NCBI RefSeq assembly: GCF_030052815.1
Contig: NC_079507.1
Coordinates: 51,223,571 to 51,287,570, forward strand
Source of the DNA: Hevea brasiliensis
Lineage: Eukaryota; Streptophyta; Magnoliopsida; Malpighiales; Euphorbiaceae
Direction: 5' to 3'
Length of the DNA: 64,000 bases
Shown in pieces: positions 23,534 through 35,325 of the stretch. Numbering within the stretch: position 1 is the first letter of the stretch; each line of letters opens with the position of its first letter. The position numbers and the translations under genes were made by a program. Under the pieces are notes generated by a model, which worked only from the letters and a program-made list of their open reading frames with translations, was not told the origin of the DNA and did not search any database.

Positions 23534-26500
23534 ATGGAAGAAGGAGATCATTCCGTGGAACAATCTGTTGAGGCTGAGATTCAAGGGGAAGCCCCAACAC
23601 TCTAGGACGTGAGTGGGTTAGTCACTCCAGCTCCTACTCCAGCACCGCAATTTCTTACTCAGTTTGCACAGCAAATGGCTACGTTTTTCCAATAAATGGC
23701 AAAAAATGTGCCACCCCAAGCTCAGATGCAAGCACCTACAGCGCAACCACAGCCTTTGGCTCGACAATATGAAAAATTGATGAAATTTGGGGCCACCGAG
23801 TTTAATGGTACTGTGGATCCACTGGAGGCAGAACAGTGGTTAGAGCGAATGGAATAGGTTTTCAAGAAGTTGCAGTGTGCAGAAGAGCTGAAGTTCGAGT
23901 ATTCTGTTTCTTTGCTATAAGGGGATGCGTATGAATGGTGGAAGACCATCCCCCACAGCCTGGTAGAACCTCTAGTCCTTACTTGGTCAGACTTTTTGAG
24001 GGAGTTTCGACAGAAGTGGGTCCCCGATGCATATGTTGATATGAAGTTATAAGAATTCCTGAGTTTGAAACAAGGGGACAGAACCATAGCAGAATATGAG
24101 AGAGACTTCTCTCGACTGAGCCACTACGCTGGAAGCTTTGTCTCCACCCCTAGAGATAGATGTAAGAGGTTTGAGGTCGGGTTAAGGCCGAATCTGAGAA
24201 TGCAAGTTATGGGTTTTCGACATCAGAATTTCTTTGAGTTGATCTCACAGGCCCTAGAACTGGAAAGGATAGAATCAGAAGGGGCAGTGAAGAAGGGTAC
24301 ATAAGAGAAAGAGAAGACTGAAAAGACTACTGGTCAAGCACCTGAAAGTGGTTCAGGGAAGAGGAAACAGTCTAAGCGATCTAGCTCTCGCAGATCTGGC
24401 AGAGGCAGATTCTCTGGCCAAAGACCACCCCAGTCTGGTCAGCAGGCCCAACAAGCTTCTCGAGGATCTTTATTAGTCCAGCAGTGTGAGACTTGTGGTA
24501 GAACATACGGTGGGGTTTGTTTCAAGGCCATAGGTGCATGTTTTAACTGTGGAGGGAGCAGACATTTTGCTAAGGATTGTACTAGTCTGCACCGATCTGG
24601 ACCTTCTGCTACATCTGAAGGATCAGCCCAAGTCTCTGCACCTAGAGGGTCACAGTCAGCTGCTAGAGGTATAGGCAGAGGTAGGGGTCTTGGTAACACT
24701 CCTAGAAGTCAAAGAACTGTTAACCAGCCAGCACCCAGTAGCGCACCAGTCAGAGTGTATACCATGCATCAAAGGGAGGAGGCTAAAAAGTCAAACGTAA
24801 TAGCTGGTATTTTCTCCATCCTTGACCAAGATGTATATGTGTTATTTGATCCTGGCTCCACACATTCATATGTCAGTGCTAGTGTGATGTGTTCTACTGT
24901 TATTCAGTGTGTACCAATGGACTACGATGTTCTAGTAACTAGTCCATTAAGCCAGGAGGTCAGGGTAAATAGACTATATAGGGACTGTCCCTTGGTGATC
25001 CAAGGACACACTTTTCTATCTAATTTGATTGAAATGCCCTTCAGAGATTATGACATTATCTTGGGCATGGATTGGTTAGCCAGGCATCATGCAACAATTG
25101 ACTGTAGACTGAAGAGAGTCACTTTTGGTCTTCCTCAGTATGGTGATGTAGTAATACATGGGGAGAGGCAGTTATTGCCTTCAAACATTATTTCAGCTGC
25201 ACTGGCCAGAAAAATGATTAGAAAGGGGTGCGAGGTGTACTTGGCACATGTGATAGACACCCAAGTGGGTAGTCCAGCATTGAGGGACATCCCCACAGTA
25301 TGTGACTTTCCGAATGTGTTTCCTGATGAATTGCCAGGATTACCTCCAGAAAGAGAAGTGCAGTTTGAGATTGATGTTATGCCTGGTGTGGACCCAATCT
25401 CCATAATGCCATATAGAATGGTACCAGCAGAACTAAAAGAATTAAAAGTGCAGTTGCAAGAGCTACTTGACAAGGGCTTTATCCGCCCTAGTGTGTCACC
25501 TTGGGGAGCGCCAGTGTTGTTTGTAAAGAAGAAAGATGGCACTCTCCGGTTATGCATTGACTATCGGCAGTTGAATAAGGTGACAATAAAGAACAAATAC
25601 CCATTGCCCCGCATTGATGACTTGTTTGATCAGTTGAGGGGTGCAGCTGTGTTCTCCAAAATTGACCTGAGATTAGGTTATTATCAGTTGAAAGCACAAG
25701 AGAAGAGTATTTCTAAAACTGCCTTTAGAACCCGTTACGGCCATTATGAGTTTTTGGTTATGCCATTCGGGTTAACTAATGCTCCGACTGCTTTTATGGA
25801 TCTGATGAACACTGTCTTTATATCATACCTCGACCAGTTTGTTGTGGTATTCATAGATGATATATTGGTCTATTCGAGGAATGCAGAAGAGCATGATAGA
25901 CATCTGCGCATTGTACTATAAACTTTGAAGGAAAAACAGCTATATGCCAAATTATCGAAGTGTGAATTTTAGCTGAAAGAAATATCTTTCTTGGGGCATG
26001 TAGTATCGGTAGAGGGTATTAAGGTGGATCCTAGCAAGATAGAAGCTGTCCTTAATTGGAAGCCACCCATAAATATCACAGAGATTCACAGTTTTCTGGG
26101 GTTAGCTGGATACTACCGTCGATTTGTTGGCATCTCCATTGACCAAGCTACTTAGGAAAGATGTGAAATTTCAATGGACAGATAAATGCCAGCAGAGTTT
26201 CGATGAATTGAAGAAATGTTTGACTGAGGCTCCAGTCCTGATTTTACCTACACCGGGTAAAGAATATATAGTTTACAGTGATGCTTCTCACAATGGGTTA
26301 GGTTGTGTGTTGATGCAAGATTGGAATGTCATTGCCTATGCATCATGCCAGCTAAAACCACATGAAAGGAATTATCCGACACATGACTTAGAGCTTACAG
26401 CCATTGTGTTCGCTCTTAAGATCTGGAGACATTATTTGTATGGAGAGAAGTGCTATATCTACACAGATCATAAGAGTTTGAAGTATTTGGGTACCCAAAA

Positions 26501-28214
26501 AGAGTTGAATTTGAGACAGAGGAGATGGTTAGAGTTGATAAGAGACTATAATTGTCTGATAGACTATCAGCCAAGGAAAGCTAATATTGTGGCTGACGCC
26601 TTAAGTCGCAAGACTATGGCAAGTCTACGGGTTACTCCTTTATCCATGGTACATGAGTTGAGATTATTACATGCCAGCTTAGAGATTAATGATGAGGGGC
26701 AGACAGCAGTTGCATGGCATGTACAGCCAGTGTTGATTGATCAGATCAGAATGGCTGCTCAGAATGATCAAAAGTATCAGAGGCTATTGGAAGAAGTCCA
26801 GCAGGGCAAGAAACCAGAATTCTCAATAAGAGATGATGGTCTATTGCTACACTAGGGCAGAATGTGTGTTCTTAATGATGTTGATTTGAGGCAGATCATT
26901 TTAAAGGAAGCACATGAGTCTCCTTTTGCCATGCACCCTGGTGGTACAAAAAAGTATAGAGGGCTAAAGGAGCATTACTGGTAGATGGGTATGAAAAGAG
27001 ATGTGGCCGAATTCATTTTCAAATGCCTAACTTGTCAGCAAGTGAAGGCAGAGCACCAAGTACCAACTGGGTTATTACATCCACTACCAGTGCCAGAATA
27101 GAAATGGGAGAGAATAACTATGGATTTTGTGATGGGACTTCCGAGGACATAGAGGAGTCATGATGCAGTTTAGGTCATTGTTGACAGACTGACCAAGTCT
27201 GCTCATTTTCTGCCAGTCCGGATGGACTACAGTTTAGAAAGATTGGCCAAGTTGTACATTGATGAGATTGTGAGACTGCATGGAGTGCCAGTATCCATCA
27301 TATCTGACAGAGATCCTAGGTTCACTTTTAGATTCTGGGGTAGTCTTCAGAGAGCCCTAAGAACTAGATTGAACTTCAGTACTGCATTCCACCCACAGAT
27401 AGATGGCCAATTTGAGAGGGTAATTCAGAACTTGGAGGACATGCTACGGGCTTGTGTGATTGAATTTGAGGGTAGTTGGGACACACACTTGCCTTTGATT
27501 GAGTTTGCTTATAATAACAGCTACCAATCAAGCATTGGGATGCCTCCATATGAAGCTTTGTATGGCAGAAAATGTAGAACCCCATTGTGTTGGGATGACG
27601 TGGGTGAAAGGAAGATGATTGGGCCTGAAATTGTTCAGCAGACTGAGGAGAAAATCTTAGTGATCAGAGATTGCCTGAAGACTGCATCAGACCATCAGAA
27701 GTCCTATGTTGATCTGAAGAGAAGGGATATTGAATATGCAGTGGGTGACAAAGTATTCCTTAAGGTTTCCCCATGGAAGAGGATTATGAGATTCGGCAAA
27801 AAGGGGAAACTCAGTCCTCGCTTCATTGGGCCTTATGAGGTTCTAGAAAGAGTGGGTCCTTTGGCATATCGGTTGGCACTACCTCCAGAGTTAGAAAAGA
27901 TACATAATGTCTTCCATGTGTCTATGTTGAGGAGGTATCGATCAGATCCATCTCATGTACTACCAGTAGAGGAAATTGAAGTGAATCCAAACCTCACATA
28001 TGAGGAAGAACCCATAGAGATTCTGGCTTATGAGGTGAAGCAGCTATGGAACAAGCAAATTCCGTTAGTAAAAGTGTTGTGGAACCATCATTCGGGCCAA
28101 GAAGCTACTTGGGAACGAGAGGAGGACATGAGGAGACAGTACCCACAGCTGTTCAGAGATTGTTACCAGGTAAAATTTCGAGACGAAATTTATTTTAAGA
28201 GGGGAGAATTGTAA
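23534..28214 (+). pseudogene. E1 gag-pol polyprotein of a chromodomain-bearing Ty3/gypsy element
   Basis: The start ATG at 23,534 is in frame with all of gag and pol up to 25,921. Domains in order: gag core 23,760-24,300; CCHC knuckle [14 protein letters not shown] at 24,539-24,580; protease DPGSTHS near 24,850; reverse transcriptase FIDDILVYS near 25,850; RNase [12 protein letters not shown] near 26,272 and YTDHKSLKY near 26,460; integrase zinc finger (CLTCQQVK near 27,028) and core ([15 protein letters not shown] near 27,300); chromodomain 28,040-28,140 (NKQIPLVKVLWNHH, EATWEREEDM). About ten TAG or TAA stops and a small deletion with frame change near 26,125 break it. The chromodomain and gag type suggest the Tekay/Del group of chromoviruses. 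The final stop lies 5 bases inside the 3' LTR. Confidence 0.9.
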
Positions 28215-31200
28215 TACCCCTATTTGCATAGCCTGGTATATTTCGCTATTCCGGTGACCGGTATCGGTCCGGATAATTAAGGGGATTAGAACCACACTTA
28301 AGACAACTAGATAAGCCCTGAACACAAATAATTAGTAATTGCCAATTAGTTAAGTATAAATAAGAAAAATAGAACATAAGAAGTTAAATGAGCCGAGAGT
28401 CACAGCGATGGGTGACCTTCTCGGGAAGGATTGCAAAGTTGATTTAAACTCAAATTTCGAACCGTAAAATGTGACGCTGCGGTCCTTAGGACTATTATGA
28501 ACACAGTGGAAAAGAGAAAATCACGAAAAAGAATTGTTAAGCCAGTCAAATAATTAGGTCAGGAAGCCGGAAGAAATATTGAATTATTTACAAACCGGGT
28601 TGAATCGGAGAGGGGTAATTTGGTCAATTGACCCCGAGAGCTGACTCCTGACCTAATTGTCAAATAAAATCGGAGAAAAGAAAATTTTGGAGTCGGGAAT
28701 TAAATTAAAGAACTAATGGAAAAATAAATAGAAAAAAAAAGAAAAAGAAAAAGTGAAAAAATGATGACATCATCATGCATGACATAATGCATGATATAAT
28801 AAATCTAATTTTAAATTTTGAAAAGTAGGATAATTATCTACTTAAGTGACTAATAAAAAAAAAGAGGAATTAAATAAAACAAAAATCATTTTTTTGTGGG
28901 TTTTCTTCTTCATTGCCGTTTCACTTCTTTCTCTCATCTCTCTCATTTGTTTTATCTTCCTCATTGAAGCTCATTAAAAAGCTTCTTAAACCCAAAAATT
29001 GAGCCATAAAATTTATAAATTTCTTAGTTAAAACTTGTAGTTGAGTCTTGTTAAGAAGATTGAAAAGAGAAAATTTGAAGAAAAATTGAAGGAAGTGAAG
29101 ATTGGAAAGCTACACCAAGGTTAGTAAGCTAAATTTGAATTTCTAGTTGAATTAATTGTATTTATAGTTGGATAAACTTAGAAATATACTTAAAATGAAA
29201 TGAAAACATCTTTGGAGGACTATATGAAATTTTGGCCAGCTAGGGTTTGATATGAATATACATGTGTTTTGATTGAATTAAAAGAGTAGGTAAGTTTGTA
29301 TGAATGTGGAAGTGATGTTGGTATGCTTAGAATTAATTAAGTATAACAAATTGGTGAATTAAGGTTTGGCATCTAGGGTTTTGGAGACAAAAATGTGGGA
29401 ATGTGTTAAATGGTGTGTTGGACTTGGTTTGAGGTGAGAAATGGTCATTTGTGACCAATTGGAGTGTGTTAGAAGTATTGGAACCAATTGCAAATTCGGA
29501 TGGTTTAAGGTCATGCTGCAGGCAGCAGGACTAAGGTCCCTTTGAGGGATCAAAACTAAAAATTTACAAGTCCAATTGGTATGAGACCAATTTGGAATGA
29601 AAATAGACACAAAATGGAACATTTTTCATTTAGGAATCATGCCCAAAAAGTGACCAAAACCTAGTGAACAAATTGACCAAATCCGAAATTGGCAATCTGA
29701 CCTGTACAAAAATGACCAAATGAACAGTATTTGTTCATTTGGCCATAACTTGGGCTAGGCAGGTCTAAATGACCTGAAATTTTACCAGTGAACAGCTGAG
29801 ATATATACCTAAAACTTTCATGAAGAACACAAATCCAAATTATGCCCTTAACCAAGTCATTTGGCCACCCAAAGTTGGTGACCTAAAGCTGCCAAAACCA
29901 ATTTGGTGCCCAGAAATCTGGGTTAAGTCCAATCCGGCAACCATGATTCAAATGGCTATAACTTGAGCTACAAAACTCCAAATGGAGTGATTCAAAAAGG
30001 AAAATAAAGTTAAGACATTAAGGGATAATTTCTATGAAGAAACCATAGCCCAATTCTAACACCAAAATGACCAATGGAACAGTGCAACTTAAGACACCAA
30101 AACTGAAAATTTGTAATTTTGCCTAAAAGACTTATGTTTTGAGAAAATGACCAAAACCAATAAGTTTGGTAACCAAAATGTGGCATGTGGGTGAAGTTGG
30201 AGTTCCCATACCTATTAAGCCTTAGAAAGTCAACAAATTGACTTGAATAGTATCATAAATAGTAACCTCAATATGAAATTTGCAAGAATGTAAGTTTAAA
30301 CATATTGAAATTAGTTATTAGAATTGTTATGAAGTAAAGATACTGAGACACTATAAATTTTGTGTTTCAGCTGAAAAAGACTTGGAAAGTCTGAGAGACT
30401 GAGTCAAGGCCTAGAAGCGATTCACGTCAGGTTTGTGCACAATAAACCCTATTTAAGCATTTTATCCTTGAAAAAAATTGATTTAGCACGCATTATGAGT
30501 TTAAGAACTTTTGTGTTGCCACTTTGTCATGAAATTGTAACTTTGGAAATTGATTTGATTTTTGTATGCAATAATTGAATAAAATGTTTGAAATAGATTT
30601 CTGATTTATACTTAGCATGGCAGTACCTTACTATTCCTCTTCCAATTATGGGGTTGAGATCGATTATTTTCCTCCCTCTTTGGTTTACCAGTTGAGGTTG
30701 TAGATCGGATGAGTACTCATTAGCTAGCTAGCCACTTCCCTCATTGATTTCGATTAGTGAGGTTGTAGATTGCTTTGTCGTGGTGTACAACGCGGCATTG
30801 ATCGAAAATTTTGTGTCATGGCTTAAGTTGTGTATGAATTGGCAACACTATGTTTATTAAATTATTTGACTCAAAATTTTTCTATAATGAGCTTTGATAA
30901 TTTATGAAATGTAATTGTGCAGCATTTAAATTGTGTTTTGTCAATGAATAATTTATGTAATGTATTTTAAAATTTTTTTATTGTGCACCACTGAGTATTT
31001 TTATACTCAGCGATAGCTTATTTTGCTATCGCAGATAAGGGCAAGGAGAAAACAGCAGAGTGAGCTGCTACTGAGATAGTGGACTTCACTGATCCTTTTT
31101 GTACGGGTATTTATTTATACCCTTGTAATTAATTGATGTAAATATTGTAATGTTTTATGTATCAATGTAAAGTTGAGCAGTTATAGAATAAATTATAATA

Positions 31201-31667
31201 ATATTATTTCAGTATTTTATATCTGTAAATTAAACTTGTGAATGTAAATTAGCTTTGTTGAATGAAATGATGAAATATTTTGAGATGACAAACTTGGATT
31301 AAATTGTGGAATTATTTTGAAGTGGTTTGATTTGAGATTAATTGGAGGTTGGGAGTTGTGGAAAAATTTATTGGAAGTGTTTTTCTCAGGTATTTGAAGA
31401 ACTATTTTCTCAAAATACAGACAGCAATCTGCCGAAATTTTTATAAAATTTGCGGAAAAATAAAATGGGCAAAAGTTTTAACTAGTTTTGAAACTTCAAT
31501 TAAATGATTTTAATTCCTACCAAAACGCTCACCACTTCCAAAATGTAAGAAAATGGTTTTAAAATCCCTTGTAGTATACTTAATGAATTATCGGTAGGTG
31601 AAGTTCGGTAGTTCGTTAGATATTCTATGGGATCATGTTATGCCTTACAGAGGGGTAAGGTGTGACA
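28210..31667 (+). mobile_element. 3' LTR of E1
   Basis: It begins TGTAATACCCC right after the purine tract AAGAGGGGAGAAT and ends AAGGTGTGACA. Like the other chromovirus LTRs here it carries near its start a block related to GGTGACCGGTATCGGTCCGG. No gene other than the last polyprotein codons. Confidence 0.9.
30991..31031 (+). other. Paired stem-loops in the E1 LTR
   Basis: CTGAGTAT (30,991-30,998) pairs with ATACTCAG (31,003-31,010) around TTTT, and directly next CGATAGC (31,011-31,017) pairs with GCTATCG (31,025-31,031). A further stem GGGTAT/ATACCC lies at 31,105-31,122. The stem sequences differ from those of the EA family, yet position and pairing agree. Confidence 0.65.
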
Positions 31668-32124
31668 TACTAAATGATACGCTCTAGGGCATACTACTAA
31701 CAACACATATATCAGCAGAGAGGAGACCATTGATTCAAGAGTTGCATGAGTTGATGGATCAGTGTTTGATCTTGGATATAACTGATTCGAGTGCACTTTT
31801 AGCACATTTCAGATAAAGGCTGGATCTGCAGGAATAAGGTTGGATCTACAGGATAGGATTAGAGTTTTCCAATGTAGGGACCCATAATTATTAATATAGA
31901 GTGTGGAAAGAGTATAGTCGAGAGAAGACTGTGAATTTGGGTTTGATGGAGATAGCACTCTTATGCAAGGCTCCAGGATGTGTGTGCCAGATGTGGACAA
32001 CCTAAGAAATGAGATTATGCAGGAGGCATACTACACGCCTTACAGTGTTCACCCAGGATCTACAAAGATGTACCATGATGTGAAGAATAAGTACTAGTGA
32101 AACAGCATGAAGAGAGACATAGCA

Positions 32125-35100
32125 TGTAACACCCTCACTGTAGCAATTCCATACATTCTACTGTTTCGGTAACCGGTGTCGGTCCGGACAGTTAGAACGT
32201 CTGGAAAAATATTTAAACTAAAGTGAGGAACCAAAATTAACTCAAATATTAATAAGAAAAATTTAGGAAAAATTTTAAAAATAAAATACAACCAAGTTAA
32301 ATGAGCTGGTGCCCTAGCGATGGGTAACCTAGTGGGAAGTCGCGGTCCTCACAACTAGGAGCCCTAAACCTGGGAAAAAAATTTATAAAATAATTTTTGG
32401 GACTCCAGAGAAGAGTCATTGAGGTTTCTAAGGCATTATAATGCCAAGAAAATGCTTAGAAAAATTTTTCAATCGGTACAGACAATTTCAGTCTGTTAAG
32501 CCAAACGGAGGGCATTTTGGTCATTTTGCCTTCATAGGTGATTTTTGACCAACTTGTCCATTTAAGTAGGTGAATTATATGACATAAAATATGAATTAAT
32601 ATTGATGAGAAATTAATTAAAAATGAATAAAGAAATAAGAAAAGAAAATGAAAATTTAAGTTGAATTATTACCTAAGCAATGATGTCATAATGCATAAAT
32701 TAAAATTACAACAAATAAAATCCAAACCAATGGGAAATTTCCAAGCTCATTAAAAAGGATAAAGCCTCATTAAATTGAGAAAAAAATTAAAAAAATTTTA
32801 GACCATCTTCCCTAACCAACCGGCTGCCCACTCTTCCCTCCATTGAAGAAGTTTTCTTCACCTCTTCCAAACCTTGATTTTACTCCACTAAACCTTAAGT
32901 TCACTTCAATAAAACTTGTCTATAAAACTTGGCAAGGTGTTTGGCTACCAAGAAAAGTCAAGAAATTGAAGTTTTGTGAAGGGAGAAATTCTGCTCCAAG
33001 TGGTTAGTGTCCAAACTTTTGCTACTTTTGGTTTAGTTCATGTTTAATGGCATGAACTGAGTAGGAAATGTAAGAAAATAAAATAAAAATGTGTGTGTGT
33101 GCACCATAATAATTTAGGCAGCTTAGGTTGGTTAGGGTTTGATGAATTTTCTTGATAGCAAAATAGTTATGAGATGCCCTTAGTATTAGATGAGTGATTG
33201 AATATGTTTGTGCAAGTGAAATGCAAGGATTATGCATGAATGAACTTGAAAACTTGGACATTTGAACAACATTAGGGTTTGCTCATGTAATGGTATGTTA
33301 ACCTTGTAATGCTCAATTAGTGACCATTTGATTGTGTATGAGGAGGAATTGAAGTGAGTAAGGATGTTGGAGTTGACCTTAGGCATGCTGCCCTTGGTGA
33401 CCTGCAGGATTGAGTGTGAGTCCAGCAGGTTTGGGCAGTCATAAATAGAGTTGTACAGGTTCAATTGGTGCAAGACCAATTGGACATGAAACTAGACACA
33501 TAATGGCACAACTTTGGTGAAGAAACCCTGCCCAGAAAACTAAACCAAGTTGACCTAAAAATTGCCCTAATCCGGGTGACTTGCATTCTGTCTGGGCAAA
33601 ATGACTAAATGAATAGTATTTATTAATTTGGTCATACCTCAGTGTAGAAAGGTCCAATTGACCTAAAATTTTATCAGCAGATAGCTGAGACATAGACCTA
33701 CAACTTTCATGAAGAAACCAAACTCAAATTTTGATCATAACATGTTCAAAAATTGACCTGTAGTCAATGTACAAAACAATATAGATTTAGTTCTGTCCAT
33801 AAAATCTGGAAAATTTATAATCCGACCAGTTATGGTATTTAGGCTATAACTTGAGCTACAAAACTCTAAATGGAGTGATTCAAAAAAAGAAATGTAACTA
33901 GACACAATAAGGAACAACTTTATGAAGATAATTTTTCCAAATTCCTACTGTACAAAGGACCAATGGAACAGTAAACTTAGTACTTAAAATCTGAAAATTG
34001 TGAATAACTAACACTAAGTTTTGAAATAATATTGGCAACCAATAATAACAACTTTAGAATACAAAATGTGGTATGTTGAGAATATTGGAACCAATGTACC
34101 TATTGTCTATGCAAAAGTTAACATTTTAGTTGACTAATGAAATGAATAGTAACACTTAAACTTCAAATTCAAGAATTGTAAAACTTAAAAGTGTAACATG
34201 CCCTAGTACACCTAGTAAGATTGGTTTGGATAGGTTGGCATGCCAATAGGGTTCAGTTAGCAGTACTGCACATGGCATTATGCCATTCTGTGACTTTATG
34301 ACTTTTAGCCATTCTGATACTGTGATGATATTTGGCCTTGTGCCTAATATTTATTATAGCTCATTAGCTGTTCTATTGCACACTAGGAGATACATATGTG
34401 ACCGATGGTGTGACGGCCCAAGGTACTTGATACCCAGTGTCAGTTTACTTGTTTATCCAGTCCATTCATCCAGTATAGGTTACTTGGGCAACCAATAATG
34501 AAAATTGATAAATTTAATGAAATAATGAATTTAACAAGTACCAAATAAATAAGACTACAAACAATTATCGAAAATTTGTCTGCATAAGACATCAACACAT
34601 TCACTGCATATTTATTTCCTTTTAGTTCTTTTTATTTTATTATTAGCACCACTAAGCATTATTGCTTAGTGCATCATTTTTTGCCACGCGTAGGTTCTAG
34701 AGAGACAGACAGAGAGCCCAGTAGACCACACACTGGGTGAGACCATCCACAGTTCTGTATAGTGTCCGTGTCACCTCATTGACTTCAGTGCATTAGTAGG
34801 ACACTAGGTTTCATTTTGGTATTTTGTAATTAACTTTTATTTTCTCATGTATAATTGAGACTTATGTAATATATTTTGGTATTAATGTAAATAGTGGAAA
34901 CTTGTGTTTATAAATGAAAAATTGAGTATTTATTTATGACTTGTCTATGAATATCATGTGAAATGAATGAATGAAAAATAAAAGTATTGTTGAGAAATAT
35001 TGAGACTTTGTTGGTATAATGGAGTTTGGGAATGATTAAAAACGTATTGGAAGTGTTTTTCACAAGTTCCGAAGAACTGTTTCCTCCATCTTCAGCCGGT

Positions 35101-35315
35101 ACTCTGCCGAATTTTCTATAAAATATTTAGAACCTCAAATAAATTTATAATTTCAATAAATGACTCAAATGAGGTAAATTTAACAAATTGCACTTCATAA
35201 CTATGAAGAAGTAAATTAAGAAAGGATAAAAATAGTTGAAATAAAATATGGTGTTCCAGTACACTGTGTGACATATCTTACTCGGCTACACTGTAGACGG
35301 GTAAGGGGTGTCACA
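32125..35315 (+). mobile_element. Solo LTR of the EA/E2 family
   Basis: It begins TGTAACACCCTC and ends GGGGTGTCACA and is flanked by TAGCA on both sides (32,120-32,124 and 35,316-35,320). It is about 3.2 kb and has no internal region next to it, so the rest was presumably lost by recombination between two LTRs. It interrupts the E0 integrase zinc-finger coding region. It holds the shared small ORF at 34,280-34,498 and a 9-bp stem-loop at 34,650-34,671. Confidence 0.92.
34650..34671 (+). other. Stem-loop in the solo LTR
   Basis: CACTAAGCA pairs perfectly with TGCTTAGTG around TTAT, 644 nt before the LTR end. Confidence 0.6.
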
Positions 35316-35325
35316 TAGCAGATTT

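Larger units (their letters stand above)
22871..31667 (+). mobile_element. Ty3/gypsy chromovirus element E1, 5' LTR truncated
   Basis: E1 sits in the RNase H region of E0. Its 3' LTR is 3,458 bp (28,210-31,667), but its 5' LTR is only the last 474 bp (22,871-23,344), so about 3 kb of LTR is gone together with about 40 bp of E0. The two LTR pieces differ at only a few positions plus a small indel, so E1 is much younger than E0. The polyprotein lies in the same direction, with a primer site and a polypurine tract in their usual places. Confidence 0.9.
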
